Shown here: positions 22,001 through 34,040 of the stretch, piece by piece
Position numbering within the stretch: the stretch's first letter is position 1
How the letters are laid out: every line of letters starts with the position of its first letter
DNA from: Muricea muricata
Taxonomy: Eukaryota; Cnidaria; Anthozoa; Malacalcyonacea; Plexauridae
Assembly: GCA_963855995.1 (NCBI GenBank)
Contig: OY979730.1
Span: 11,075,300-11,139,299 of the forward strand
Direction: 5' to 3'
Length of the DNA stretch: 64,000 bases
Position numbers and translations under genes: made by a program
Notes under the pieces: generated by a model
Told to the model about the DNA's origin: nothing
What the model saw: only the letters and a program-made list of their open reading frames with translations
Database searches by the model: none

Positions 22001-24292
22001 TAAGATTAAAGACAAAAATGATAATTGTCCAGTCCAAATGGCTGGAATTTCGAAAAAATTGAATTTTATTGCTACAAAAATCTCACTGTTCTTCATGTCA
22101 ATCAGTACTGACCCAAATGTTCCATTTTTTCATTGTTTTTTAAATGTCACTGCTCTCCATGTCATCCAGTCATTATCCAGTAATAAGATGTTCCATTGTT
22201 TTTTCTGTACGTCTATAAAAATCTCGTTCCCGATGTCATCTAGTCCTGATCCAGTGATCAGAATGTTCCATGGCATTGTCTTTTCATTGTCTTGAAAATC
22301 TCACTGTTCTCCATGTCATCCAGGCATGATCCAGTGATCAGAATGTTCCATCGTCTTCATTGTTTTAAAAATCTCACTGTTCTCCATGTCATCCAATCAT
22401 GATCCAGTGATCAGAATGTTCCATTGTCTTTTCATTGTTTAAAAAATCTCACTGTTCTTCGTGTCATCCAGTCATGATCCAGTGATCAGAATGTTCCATC
22501 GTCTTCATTGTTTTAAAATCTCGCTGTTCTCCATGTCATCCAGTTATCCAGTCATGATCCAATAATCAGAATGTTCCATCTTGTCATTGTTTTAAAATCT
22601 TGCTGTTTTTGATCTTAGGGAAACGGTATGGTATCGTAGATGTAGGAGCCTGCGTTCTGATGAGTGTTGGTTTAATTCTGTTCACATTAGCTGACAGTCA
22701 AATTTCGCCAAAATTTGATCAAACTGGTTAGTCGCAACATTTCATGAAGAATAATATCACTTAGGTGAAAGTATCATTTGACATATAATTCTCTGAGAAT
22801 ATTATTTTAACAGCTTACCGCCAACGATAGTTAAACGTTATTTTATTTTCAGGTATAATTTTAATCTCTTTGGCACTATGTGCTGACGCTGTGATTGGAA
22901 ACGTTCAAGAAAAGGCTATGAAAGCTCACTCGAGCACGAATACGGAAGTGGTAATTCAGAAGCTTTGAACTTTTTACTGGATTTTCAACATGGCTTACTC
23001 TAATTTTGCATGTTTTCGCCTCTGAATCGTTGGTTTGATCCTCACATCGGACAGTTCTGTAAAAAGAGTTGGTCAAAGCTCTACTTTTTTTTGGAGCCAA
23101 ACTTTTTCTAATTTTCTCCCATCTACACATGTAGATTTTATTTTCCTACGGCATCGGCTTTTTCTATATTTTGGCTGGTTTGGCATTATCCGGTGGTTTA
23201 AGAGAGCCCTTCGAGTTTTGTGCTCAGGTAAGATGGAACAAAATAAAACAAATTCCGAAAATAGACATCTTGTATTCCTGATATCCAAGAAAAAACGAGA
23301 AAAAGACGGAGTCAGTGATATTTCGTCTTTATTCCAAAGACATTGTCATTGGTTTGACAGAAATTCATCCTCCAGCTCCTATTACATTGAAATGACAATC
23401 TTCGGGTGTCTGCCTGCCGTCAGCATCAATGAATGCTGGCAACCTTTTTGGTATTGACTGCATCAATAGCTTGCATTCAACTTCTTTCCTGGTTGATATC
23501 TCTCGACCTCTTATTAACCATCGCAGCTCTTTTAGGTGACTAGAACACCTTTTTGTACACATTACTATAAGGGTTATATTTTAGTTTTGCAAATGTTAGT
23601 TCAAAAAAGTCGCTAGTACGTTTGTCTGATTTATGCAAGCCGTTTTATTTGCATTCTCTGTATAGCATCCGGGACGTACATATGGTTTGGCAATTATTTT
23701 TTCTCTCACTGGTTATCTCGGAATTGCATTCGTTCTGTCTTTGGTCAAATGTTACGGTGCTTTGCTCGCTGTTACTGGTAAACAATCATTTAATACCACA
23801 TTATTTGTAGTTTACTACTGGTATTGGTAGTTATTCTGCATAACTATGCATGAAAACTTTACTTATACGTTTTACTTTATCAAAGTACTATGCAGTTACC
23901 AACGACAAGCTTTTGGTCCAAATCACCAAATGTATAACTATTTTCTACCTTGTGTTATCTTTTCAGTCACAACTTGTCGGAAAGCCATAAGCATTGTTTT
24001 GTCCTTCTTGTTTTTTACCAAACCTTTTACATTTCGGTAAGTTAAAGACTGAATATCCATATTTATATTCACTTCTGAAAAGTTCAAACAAAAACAAGCA
24101 GCAAATCTTCTTGTTCAATTTGTTGGCGTTTTTTTAAACTTTAGGTACGTTTGGTCAGGCGCCATTGTGCTGCTCGGTATTGCATTAAATGTTTACAGCA
24201 AAAACAAAGACAAAATCAACGCCATGTTTGGCCGATATTGGAAAAGAATGGGATTAAGAAGACAACCAGACACATTGCTACAACAAATATGA
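19024..24292 (+). CDS. SLC35B3: Adenosine 3'-phospho-5'-phosphosulfate (PAPS) transporter 2 (10 exons, up to 442 aa)
   Basis: A Golgi multi-pass nucleotide-sugar-transporter family carrier that imports PAPS for sulfation. Exons: 19024-19446, 20956-21077, 21668-21764, 21938-21995, 22619-22726, 22853-22950, 23135-23227, 23666-23777, 23967-24036, 24145-24292; phase closes at 1329 nt. Family landmarks: TQLFICCTGVFVFYLIYGY, GFQPFGWYLTLVQFACYGIF, TMGLSNTALGYLNYPTQVIF, KCCKLIPVMIGG, LISLALCADAVIGNVQEKAM, VTTCRKAISIVLSFLFFTKP and YVWSGAIVLLGIALNVYSKN. With the ATG at 19024 the protein is longer than human (401 aa). The ATG at 19168 (MFQVSAT) would give 394 aa and may be the real start, because residues 1-48 look unlike the family. 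Introns hold an hAT-like MITE, a G-tract MITE and a 73-bp minisatellite. Confidence 0.95.
19467..19855. mobile_element. hAT-like non-autonomous element with 8-bp target duplication
   Basis: The ends CAGGGTTGG...CCAACCCTG are flanked by TATCGTGT (19459-19466) and CATCGTGT (19856-19863), an 8-bp duplication with one mismatch, as expected for hAT transposons. The interior repeats AATGTTCTTATAT in both orientations near the ends. It starts 20 bp after the SLC35B3 exon 1 donor. Confidence 0.82.
20258..20519. mobile_element. MITE with AGGGACTGGTCATAAAGTA inverted ends and G/C tracts
   Basis: The perfect 19-bp pair AGGGACTGGTCATAAAGTA (20259-20277) and TACTTTATGACCAGTCCCT (20500-20518) brackets an interior with a G10 run, a C16 run and repeated GGGGTGGGTCATGAA words. 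Noncoding, in SLC35B3 intron 1. Confidence 0.85.
22078..22610. repeat. Minisatellite of about 73-75 bp in SLC35B3 intron 4
   Basis: TCTCACTGTTCT begins units at 22299, 22372 and 22447, and a variant TCTCGCTGTTCT at 22519, with a divergent copy near 22080. Each unit carries CATGTCATCCAGTCATGATC and GTGATCAGAATGTTCCAT. It runs almost to the exon 5 acceptor (22618). Confidence 0.9.
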
Positions 24293-25170
24293 AGCAAAAT
24301 TACTTTCTTTTAAAATTTTTGACCCTCGTTGGCACGTTTTAGACACAAACGAATATAGTTTGATATTTAAAGTTTCCAAGAACTATTTATTATTATTGTA
24401 TTTCTTTTCAGGAATTACAATAATTGCTACACTTCGTGTTACGTCACAGAATAGCTAATTTTGCAACAATTTTTCTGAGAACTTTTATGTATCCCTTGTA
24501 TCATATTGTATATACATTGTTTATATGAAATTGACCTCTTTTCGGGTAAATTTTCTAACCCTATATTTTTGAGCTTACATTTTGACCGTAAATTACCCAG
24601 CTGAACCCAGCTGGACTTTTTTTTTACAGAAAACAGACCTGTATTTCAAGCTGTAATTGAGCAACAAAGTTGTAAACACAACAGATAATAAGCATTGTTT
24701 TTTGAAGAAAAACTACGAATCCAATAAAAAACCCTCGTAGTTTGGGAAAAGAAAGGGAGAATTTACTGCAAAAAGTCTGGAAATATTTAATTGCTCAATT
24801 ATTCAATTGTGTGAAATGATCCAAGCATTTTTTGCAGTCATGACGGTCTAGAAATGCTATAATGTCCGGCTCATTTTCTAGCAAATTTCTTGTACTCACA
24901 AAGCATTTTTAAAAATTTGAAAAATGCATTTCCGCATTAATTTTCGTCAACCGTTGTCTGGCTCCGCCTCTTCCTTGCGGGAAACATTTTTTATGAGTCA
25001 AATTTGATATTGGTTTGATATATTATATTCGACTCTCTATCTATTTTTAAATATTAAAAACAATTCTACACTCAACGGCACTGTTATTTTCTCTCGGACA
25101 AAACGTTCAGAACTAAGAAGAGATTATATTTAAGGCAAAGTGCAATCAAGGATAACCTTGTGGAATTTTA
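24293..25170. other. SLC35B3 3' UTR and FAM167 upstream region
   Basis: No gene beyond the expected UTRs. AATAAA near 24723 (CCAATAAAAAACC) could be a poly(A) signal. A poly-T/A-rich stretch follows; I see no repeat family or regulatory site I can name. Confidence 0.4.
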
Positions 25171-26113
25171 ATGGCGTCGGAAGCGACAATGTGTAGTGCT
25201 CCTGTTCCAATTTTTTCAGGCGATAGAGAAGCTTTGACGATAGAGCAGCGGGAGGATAGCTTGTATAAAGCTTTGCAGTGGGTCAGAGACGAATTAGTAA
25301 GTGCAATGTTTGAAAATATGGCATTATATGTTGAATCATTTCTCGTTTTTTACACCCAATTGTTAATATATGTTGTAAACAAATAAACAACAATGCTATA
25401 TGAGAAATATACGCTGTTTTTTATACGACATTGAATATATATAAGAAAGAATGCTTTGTAACTCAAGTGAAGGAACTCGAAGATATTTCTTTTATGTGTT
25501 ATATCAAATGCCACAAACCTTTCGAATCTATTCTCACATGTGTTAATTATTAAATGGCAATGTGCCCTTATTATTAAACATTAACAAAGTTCGTTACTTG
25601 GCAAGACCGAGTTGTGCCACTCATTAAGTAAATATAGAGAACCCTCTTCACAAATGAAATACTGACCGTTCTCTAACCAGGGCAAGGTGGTGAAAGTTTA
25701 GGCAAATTTTGTGGACAAACTGTTCATTTTCTTTCCAGAGTCCAACCCGTGCAATGTACTTTGTTGTATAACAATACAACGTTGCCCAAACGTAATGAAA
25801 TATAATTGCCAAACGTAAATGAAACATTATTGCCAAACAATGACCACCATACAATCTTATATTGTTTTAGAACACTTTAAAATGTCAAGACCAATCGCTC
25901 ATGCGCCAGTTTTTGAGTCTTCGTTCAAAAATCAACGTGCTGAAGGATGAACAGCCAACTTCAATTGATCGAAGCAGTACAATCAGTATGACTTCGCCAA
26001 AGTCTACAGATGATGATGTATTTTTTCGTAACTCGCGTGCTAGCATGCGCTCGGAAGCGAGTTTCAGAACAGAATCATATTCATCTGGAAGTGAAGAAAA
26101 AATGTCATTATAA
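25171..26113 (+). CDS. FAM167 family protein (2 exons, 122 aa)
   Basis: Exons 25171-25296 and 25871-26113. The join RDEL|NTLKCQDQ falls inside the family block: SLYKALQWVRDEL then CQDQSLMRQFLSLRSKINVL, equivalent to vertebrate FAM167A/B ([20 protein letters not shown] then RQLMRLRGDINKLK). The N-terminus is short, and the C-terminal half is Ser-rich and likely disordered (SRASMRSEASFRTESYSSGS). Vertebrate FAM167A is longer (about 214 aa), so only the core helix-rich block is conserved. Its function is poorly known; FAM167A has been linked to NF-kB signalling in vertebrates, which cannot be inferred here. An ATG-only reading of exon 2 misses the first ten residues and hides the motif. Confidence 0.82.
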
Positions 26114-26249
26114 CAAATATTATGTCTAGCTGTGTAGAATGTCAATAAGATATAATTCATGACTGCATAGTTAAGTAAATATGTTATGTATATTTTAATG
26201 GACAATCATAATATGACTTTATAGTGTAATATTTTTAAGGTTGCATTCC

Positions 26250-26690
26250 TTTTAGTTCAATCCAGATTTGGGCTTTCAAATTCATTTTGAAATTATATTG
26301 GTTATATATGTTCATTTTGTCATGACAACTTTGACTGCTCACCAAAAGAATGTAATGGCAAAATAATGATTAATTGCTCACAGTCACGGCAATAGAAGCC
26401 TTCCGAAAATATTTGATCAATTTCCTTCCTTGATTCCTCAAATTTTGAAAATTTAGTTAAAATGTTCACAACTTCCCGTTTATCGACCGATTAGAATGCT
26501 CACAAATAAGATATAGCATTCCCATTGGTCAATTAACAGGAAGTTGCAAATTTCAAAATTTGATCAGAGGAACTGCTAAACCTGAGCAAATGAATTGGTC
26601 AAATGTATTCAGAACACTTCCATTCCAGCGACTGTAACAACTTTAAATATCTGAAAAAGCATTACTGAAAATGCACTATAAAGGAATGTG
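26250..26690. repeat. Imperfect foldback region downstream of FAM167
   Basis: TCCTCAAATTTTGAAAATTT (~26434) is mirrored by AAATTTCAAAATTTGATCAG (~26550). The outer words GCATTCCTTTTAG (~26244) and CTATAAAGGAATG (~26675) also mirror. This suggests a decayed palindromic MITE. The rest of 26114-27074 holds no gene; a weaker inverted pair (TAGTCCTGCT / AGCAGGACTA) lies at 26838-26936. Confidence 0.45.
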
Positions 26691-27074
26691 ATCTAAACAA
26701 CTAACCAATTTTGTGAACTGATTTTTTCTTCTGTATTAGATATCCTTAAACCATTTAGGATTCTTTAATAGGTAATATATGTTACCAAAAAAGTTAATTT
26801 TAGTCAGTACTGTAGCTAGCCTGACAATCTTGATTTTAGTCCTGCTACGCCAGTTTTAACTGTATTGCCATTATTCATTTATTTTGAAATTGTTTTCACA
26901 GTCAATAAACAGAAATATCTGCACAGCAGGACTAAATCGTCGGACTGGCCAAATAATTTTAATTAAACTGGGCAATAGATATACAACATGACAAATAATT
27001 TTATTGAACATTTTTATCAAATATATACAAAACTATATAGTTTTTGCAGGCAGTTTAGAATTTGAAGTCACAAA

Positions 27075-27698
27075 TCATTGAGGCCATTTTCCCTCTTTGA
27101 TGAGCCGATTTTTTTCTTCTCTTATTCTTTCCAATCTGGCATACTAAAATCAGAATAAGAAGTGTTGCGAACATTGATTGATTGACAACTGGAATCCAAT
27201 TAGAAGTTTAATAGTAAGTATAATATAGTTATAAGCATCAGTATAATTTTGTGGAAACGCCTGGTAATGAAATTACAATTGCAATTAAGTTAGTGTTTCT
27301 GTATTGGGTCTATTTAGAATTATTTCCAATAACACTTGCTGACATTGGAAATAGATTTTTGCCCCCCCCCCCCTTGTGGATGAAAATTACTTTTGGGGGC
27401 ACCATGGGGGGGGATAGAGTGTGGACCTTAGTGCCACTAAAGTAGTGCCACCCCCTCTCTAACCCATCACCTTCCCTACCCCCCCCCCCCTGGTATATTA
27501 AAATGTACACAATGGTACGTTATAATCTCTTCAACTGACCAGTTTTGTATGATGGAGACACTCATCATAATCTTCTTTTTGCTGGACACATTTTGTGTGT
27601 TGCCCGTATCGACCGTGTGCCTCAAAACAATCCACTAACTCTTGCCAAAATTGAAAACACCTTCCATAGTCCCCATCATTGCTGACATTTTGAGACAT
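27075..27698 (-). CDS. NDUFS5: NADH dehydrogenase [ubiquinone] iron-sulfur protein 5 (complex I, 15-kDa)
   Basis: Minus-strand exons 27540-27698 and 27075-27143, giving 75 aa. The first ends CLHHTKL before GTCAGT; the second reads YARLERIREEKNRLIKEGKW. The pattern GRCFQFWQELVDCFEAHG, then KCVQQKEDYDECL, is the twin CX9C fold of NDUFS5, an accessory subunit on the intermembrane-space side of complex I. It aligns with human RCHAFEKEWIECAHG, ECKIEYDDFVECL and RDKLIKEGK. The start at MSQNVSND is uncertain: a TTTGTGCAG acceptor directly precedes it, and human has about 30 further N-terminal residues, so a 5' exon may exist in 27720-28200 that I could not identify. Divergent from RRM2. Confidence 0.88.
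27361..27490. repeat. Poly-C/poly-G tract cluster in the NDUFS5 intron
   Basis: A C12 run at about 27362-27373, G6-7 runs near 27403-27412, and a C11 run at about 27480-27490. These runs are hard to assemble; lengths may be unreliable. Confidence 0.8.
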
Positions 27699-28213
27699 TT
27701 TCTGCACAAAATACAACGATCAATATGCTCATAAATACACTAAATTTAACTACATGTAACTGAGAAAAAAAGAACTTACATATTAGATATTTTTTGAGTA
27801 ATTTTGAAAAACGTTTCAAAAAACTTTTCAATATTTTTGTTGTATTGTGGAATAACGCTGAGTATGATTGAGTGGGCTCAGTTTCGATGACAATCCCTAA
27901 ATCTGCGGGCAGTTTTGGCGGAATTTTTCCCCACCAAATTTGCTTATAATTCCTTCATCAAAATTTATGAAGTATGTAATAATTTAACTAAAACTTATCA
28001 ATAAATGAGAGAGAATTATTTGTTTTGATTGAAATCAAGGTCTGCAGTTACTAATTTCAGTAATTTGGCCCAAAATTTGAACATTGATTGATTATGCATA
28101 TTTATGTATGGCCTTGTGCACGTGCTATAAGCGTGTTTCTTTTCGCACAGGCAAATGCAGGCTACGTTCACAGGAAGACATATCCCCAAGGTCAAGGTTC
28201 CCTGGTGCACAAT

Positions 28214-28260
28214 TGACCAATCAGTTGCGTGCATTTCGTTAATTTTCAATCTGATTGGCT
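28214..28260. promoter_or_regulatory. Paired inverted CCAAT boxes between NDUFS5 and RRM2
   Basis: GACCAATCAG (28215-28224) and CTGATTGGC (28251-28259) are inverted copies about 36 bp apart, roughly 165 bp upstream of the RRM2 ATG. Paired NF-Y sites are typical of cell-cycle promoters, and RRM2 is S-phase regulated in animals. Function is inferred. Confidence 0.55.
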
Positions 28261-28421
28261 AGAATCTGAAGAACGTTCTAAAAGCGCCAAAACTAAAATA
28301 ATATATAATTTTGCCGCCAACGAATTCACATTCGTTTTGGTGTCTTGCTTGCTGCTGCTTCTCTCTCGAAATATTTTTATATTTTTAACGAATTTTGTAT
28401 ATATTTTTCCGCCAATTCAAA

Positions 28422-31400
28422 ATGCTTTCGAGTATGGACTACACAGACAACAGGAACGTCGAGGAAATGAACAAAAACATAAAGAATTTGAGCATCAAAG
28501 AGCAGAATAACAACAAGGTGAGTATGAGCTGGAAGCGACCGCCAATGCATGCGTTTAACGCACGTTTTATCCAGCTTGCTTTAAGAATTTGTTCCTCAAT
28601 TTGCTAAGTAAAGATCTAGGACTCTAGCAGAGCGTAAAAACCGAGACAAAACGAAGCTTTACTGCTTTGAATCGCATGTAAGCTTACTTCGCCTTCTCTG
28701 TAATTCCATGTCGCCAAATGCATGTAAAATTCATGAATCAAATACTAGTACTGGCAAGCTATTTGAATGGCTAGATGTAATTTAATGATGTTATAGGTGG
28801 TTTTGAAATGCACGAAACAGTCGCTTGCTTAAAAAAATTGAGTGATGAGTGTTGGTATTGATGCGTTCAAAATTGGCGCCAAGTTAACGCAAGGTTGAGC
28901 AATGTCTGTTTGAAATTTAAGTAATTTGCTTGGATAACCCTAATTAACTGAGTTGTTTAGCAATCTTATCGGATACATGCCTATTTATTTTCTTTTCACC
29001 TGCATGAGGAAGCTTTCCAGGCGATTTTAGTAAAAAAAAAAAGAGTAAAAGTCATTCAAATGAATTTTAATTAGCATTCTTCCTGCTTTAAAATTTTTAG
29101 TCCTTTGGAGGGTAAATTTGGGTAAATGTGTACGTAGAGCTAAAACTGATAATTTGGGAGTTTCAGAAGGAATCGAAGAGCATGAATTTAAAGCAACCCT
29201 GGCTGGAAGGGTGTTCAAATTTGGTTCAAATTTTGCATTGGCATTGATTGATTGATCAAACACTCCACCCACATACTAAGCTACACTCAGCCTATTTGAA
29301 ATTAAGATAAGCTCATCAGCTAGGCAACCATTAGCTAGTAGGTAGGACCATTTCATGTCTATCTGCTCGTTCCCTGTTGCCAAAATTGATGTTGCCGAGA
29401 CATTCGGAAAGTTGCTGTCTTCATATTGGCAATAACACCCGTTTCGGCAACTACATTTTAAGTGCTGAAGAATATTTTGAAGCTGCTAAAGACCTGGACA
29501 AGTTGCCAGTTCCTAATCATTTGCTTTAATGGTATGTTTTCCATACAGCCATACCCTGTTCTCATAGACACACTGCACACATTTTCTATAAACCACTGTT
29601 CTGAATTCAGGCCAAATGTGGTTTAATTGCCTTTTGAATTCTGTCTAGAAACTATCAAAGAAAGTGAATGTCCAGGATGAACCCCTGTTAAGAGATAACC
29701 CTAGAAGATTTGTGATTTTGCCAATCCAGTTTCGAGACATTTGGGAAATGTACAAAAAAGCAGAAGGTAGGTGTAACAGTTTAATCCTCTTGAACTTGCT
29801 TGCTGTGTTCACTTTATATTTTGTCATAAAACCAGAAATCAATTTGTTTCTAACTGCAAAACATTCTATATTTTTATAGCATCTTTTTGGACAGCCGAAG
29901 AAGTAGATCTATCCCGAGATTATGGTCATTGGGAAAATCTTAAGGTATGTTTTAATAGACTGAGGAATGAATCCATTTTACATCTAGAACAATGTTTACA
30001 GACTGAACTTTACCATCCTTATGACAAGCTGATATAAGCAAACACTGAATGTTTGAACTTTGGCTTTATCATGTCTGTAAAAATTTCTCCAATCTCTCCA
30101 ATTTGTGGAATTTTCAGACAGTAATAAGATGTTTAATTGTTTCATCAGCCTGAAGAGAGACATTTCATCTCACACATTCTGGCATTCTTTGCTGCCAGTG
30201 ATGGCATTGTGAACGAGAATTTAGTTGAATGTTTCTCGCAAGAAGTGCAAGTTCCCGAAGCAAGGTGTTTCTACGGGTTTCAAATTGCGATGGAGAACAT
30301 CCACTCGGAGATGTACAGTCTGTTAATTGATGCATACATCAAAGAGCCAAGTGAACGTGAGAGATTGTTCAATGCTATCGAGCATTTGCCGTGTGTCAAG
30401 AAGAAGGCTGATTGGGCTTTGGATTGGATCAACCCTGATAAAGTAAGTGTTGGATGATGTCTGGTCTAAATACTTCTAAAGGAAAGAAAAATAGGGGGTA
30501 GGGGTGGATCTAACTTGATCAAGGAGGGTGCAGAGTGGTAGATAGGGAGAGGCTATAAACAATACTCACTGGATATTTACTTTTTGTTGCAGGCATCTTT
30601 TGGTGAACGCATTGTTGCATTTGCCGCAGTCGAAGGGATCTTCTTCTCAGGCTCGTTTGCTTCGATATTCTGGTTAAAGAAGAGAGGTCTTATGCCGGGC
30701 TTGACCTTTTCAAACGAACTCATCAGCAGGGATGAGGTATATTGTTTGTAACACATTGATAAATAGATAGTATACTGTAATTAGTGGTGTCAAAAGAAGA
30801 TACCACAGTAACTCCAATGGTTTAGTAGTGTTTTTGGGATGGAGACAAAATATCACTACAGTATTCTCTCTATTTAGCCCCCTGGAGGGAGGGTTATTCA
30901 TTTCAGGACCTTTGGGGGGGGGCTTAATTGAGAGGGGGATTATCTCTTTGAACTGCAATAAACTCAAAATCATTACACAGTATATATCGTATAACAACAA
31001 CATTTATATTAACAATATAACAACATATAATATATATTATGGGGGGCTTATTTAATTCTTTCACTCAAAAGGGGGGCTTATTCGTGAGGGGAGCTAGATA
31101 GATAGATTACGGTAACTCTATTGTTTTGTTGTTTTTCTTGAATATCAAGTATCCAAGATGTTCATTTTTATGTTTTTTTTTTTTTTGGTGTCTGGATATT
31201 TGGCATGTTTGCCATTTCTCATACCAACACTAAATTGCCAATTTCTGTTTCTCTGTTCATGATAGGGTTTGCATTGCGACTTTGCTTGTCTGATGTACAA
31301 ACATTTGAAAAGCAAACCGTCGGAAGAACGGGTCAAAAAGATTATAATGGACGCAGTTAAAATTGAACAGGAATTTCTCACAGATGCTTTGCCAGTCAGG

Positions 31401-31859
31401 TTGATTGGAATGAATGATGAACTGATGAAAACATACATAGAGTTTGTTGCTGATAGATTACTGGTTGCCCTTGGGTACTCAAAGGTAATATATGCAAGCG
31501 TTAATAAATGGTATAGTGTTGCAAATTTTGGAAGGAATTTAAGTATGAAAGTAGGAAGACTGCTTGTAAACAAGCAGAAACAACCTCCTGGCAACTCAGG
31601 CCTACTAAAGCATTATTTGCATGAAGATGGTGGTGGAGGGTGGGCAGAAGCCCTGCTTTCCACATACCAGCTAAAATATCTGTCTGTGTTTTTTCAGATT
31701 TACAAAGCGGAGAATCCCTTCGATTTCATGGAACTTATTTCCCTTTCTGGGAAAACGAACTTTTTCGAGAAACGTGTTGGAGAATACCAGAAGAGCGGAG
31801 TGATGGCAAGCACACAGCAAACCACGTCACACAAATTGGAATTCGACCTAAATTTCTAA
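28422..31859 (+). CDS. RRM2: Ribonucleoside-diphosphate reductase subunit M2 (class Ia small subunit; 7 exons, 365 aa)
   Basis: The di-iron/tyrosyl-radical subunit of ribonucleotide reductase, which makes dNTPs with RRM1. Exons: 28422-28517, 29649-29766, 29880-29944, 30149-30442, 30593-30736, 31266-31484, 31698-31859; phase closes at 1098 nt. Iron ligands by alignment: Asp111 (AASDG), Glu142 and His145 (MENIHSEMY), Glu205 (AVEGIFF), Glu239 and His242 (RDEGLHCDF). The radical Tyr is Tyr149. All are present, so it should be active. The C-terminus EFDLNF resembles the short tail that docks on the large subunit. The N-terminus is shorter than in human (389 aa) and I see no KEN box in it, although NKN/IKE occur. 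A poly(A) signal AATAAA is at 31882. Confidence 0.97.
30480..31110. repeat. G-tract-rich repeat sequence in RRM2 introns 4 and 5
   Basis: Outside exon 5 (30593-30736), intron 5 contains TAGCCCCCTGGAGGGAGGG, runs of seven G, and repeated GGGGGGCTTATT at about 30915, 31040 and 31073. The words resemble the 52309 MITE (TATAAGCCCCC), but clear terminal inverted repeats were not found. Confidence 0.5.
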
Positions 31860-31881
31860 TCTGTTTAATTAACAAATATAG

Positions 31882-31887
31882 AATAAA
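31882..31887 (+). terminator. Poly(A) signal AATAAA of RRM2
   Basis: A canonical hexamer 23 nt after the TAA stop; the 3' UTR would be very short. Later AT-rich sequence could supply other sites. Confidence 0.5.
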
Positions 31888-32458
31888 CAGTTTGGGATGA
31901 TGTTATTTGTAGAACTACATTGTACATATTCGACGCATTTTGGCCAGCACCGTTCATAGGTTATCTGCAAGTGTTTTATACTATCCAGATACATTTTTAC
32001 AAGGTTCAAAAACGTAAAATCTGTAGTTCTACATTATTATACGTGTAGGTAGCTAGTTTTTTCTCTTTGTAAACGATTTTCGTATAGTTTCCTTTTGTAA
32101 AAAGTTTTATAAACTATTTTTAGTTTGCCTAACTCGAGTCCTAATTTACTGTGTTAAAACCTAGTAGCCCAAAACATGGTGTTTTATAAATTCAAACATC
32201 TTTTTTGTGATGTTTTTCCAGGAAAAAGTGAATTAAAACATTTCTTTTACGGAAGAGTTGAATTCAGCAGGGTTTCTAAATCCAGACAATTCGTTTTTAT
32301 TCGAACTAAACTCTTTGCCTTTGGAGAAAAAATGACAAAATTTGATTAAATCTATTGATAAAAATTTCTCGAGAGTTCGGGCTTTGTAATTAGTTGGTTG
32401 AAACAATTTTTTGATCTGGTCCTTCGCTAGAAAAACAAATTTCACTGTTTGCCTTCAA

Positions 32459-32817
32459 TGGACCGATTGCATTATGGACATAATTTTGAAAAAAGTTGAA
32501 ATGGGAAAATTTATTACCACAGCATTAAAGAGCATCCTAAAATTAGTAAAATTGCAAAGTTTGGTCGCGAAATGTTGTAAAATGAGGAAAATATAGCCCT
32601 GCAAAGTTTGCGAATTTTGTATACTTTTGTATTACGCACGGAAAATTGATACCGTTTTCTCGATGTTGGTATCAATTTTCCGTGCGTAATACAAAAATAT
32701 ACAAAATTTGCAATCTTCACAGGCTTACATTTTCAACATTTTACAACGTTTCGCAACCAAACTTTGCAATTTTACTAATTTTAGGGTGCTCTTCAATGCT
32801 GTGGTAATAAATTTTCC
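32459..32817. mobile_element. Long palindromic MITE (copy A)
   Basis: Arms of roughly 170 bp mirror each other around GTTTTCTCGATGTT: GTATTACGCACGGAAAATTG on the left and CAATTTTCCGTGCGTAATAC on the right, continuing out to AAATTGCAAAGTTTGG / CCAAACTTTGCAATTT. The right end lacks the outermost ~40 bp. It is the same family as 59781-60190, in the opposite orientation. Confidence 0.88.
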
Positions 32818-33839
32818 TTGGGTGGGGTTAATTAAATACACATGTTGTCTACGTCGTTTCTTTGCTCGTTAAATAGGAGTATTTTTTGGCTGGGTTGGGA
32901 AGTAGCATATGAAGGGGGAAATTTAGGCAGCGCACGCTGAAGAGGTAAAATGGAGGCTGGGAATTGCCAATTTTGTGGTGGAAAAAGGGAAATTTCACGC
33001 ACTGAGATTTGGACTCTGACCAAAAACAGTGGAAAATGAATGTGATTAAGATTTGGGCAAGGGTCGCCACCCACCTATTCTTGGTTTGCACTCAATCTCT
33101 CGGTATGCGGCAGACAATGTCAGCATCCACGCCGGCTGGACCGACAATGGAACTAATCATAACATTGTTTTGTGTTATACTCCAACATGGCCGCCGTTAA
33201 ATGCAAACCATCAACGCTTGCGAGCTTTGTGAGTGGTTGGTTATAACAATGAAAGACAATGAACTATAGAAATTAGATTTCTAAAGAACCAATAACAAAC
33301 AGCAAAAACCTTTTTTTAAAAGTCCAATTACAAAACCCGATCAATTTAGATTGGTATTTGCCCTTGAGCAAGACAGCTAAGGACAATGGCATTTAAATTA
33401 AGGCCGTTTTCCACTTCAATCGTAGTTGCCGAATTCTTGTTTTCGCATCGCGCGAAAAAATTCGCCTGGTAGAAAACGGGCTTTAGTCAGAATTCTCGCA
33501 GGGAAATGGAATTAGAACACCACACCCCTTCGCTAACCAACTTTAGGATCCTGCTGCTACTTATATCCTACTTTGCCAACCAAAAAGCCTCGGCATATGA
33601 CCTGCATCGCGCAAGTAAAATTTCGCGCAAGCACGTGACTCGCGCGCTAACGCACATCCAATGAGCGACGAGAATGTAATGCAGTTTCAATTGTTCTAAT
33701 TGGAAAGTCTCATCGAGGTGTTATTAATTAATATTCATGAAGATTTTATCTTATGCATGTCAGTATTACTACGATCTTTCAGAGCCTACTTAAAGGTGTT
33801 TTAACAGCTCGCTTTGGGATTTTATGTTTACTCAAAATA

Positions 33840-34040
33840 AGCAGAATTGGATTGGTATTCGCCCAGTAGTTGGCTGTGTAAACTGTGAGCACAGCCACGT
33901 CGTGCGGTAGCATCACTTCTGAACGAGTTCATCGATCTTCGGTTCGAACGTCTTAAAATAAGAGGATTTTAACTGGGGAAATCTGCGCAACGTAAGAGTG
34001 GAGAATATCGAGGCGGGAAAGACTTTGTGGACCTTACAAG
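33840..34040 (+). promoter_or_regulatory. Candidate 5' UTR exon / transcription start region of the zinc/AT-hook gene
   Basis: A CG-containing stretch ending CTTACAAG|GTATTTTT could be a first noncoding exon, joined to 38077-38139 where the first ATG lies. CCAAT is present near 33659. This rests on splice-site appearance and CpG content only. Confidence 0.3.

Noticed and set aside
23365..23562. Minus-strand and plus-strand frames within SLC35B3 intron 7
   Set aside because: Short frames over intronic sequence; the SLC35B3 exons on either side join in phase without them.
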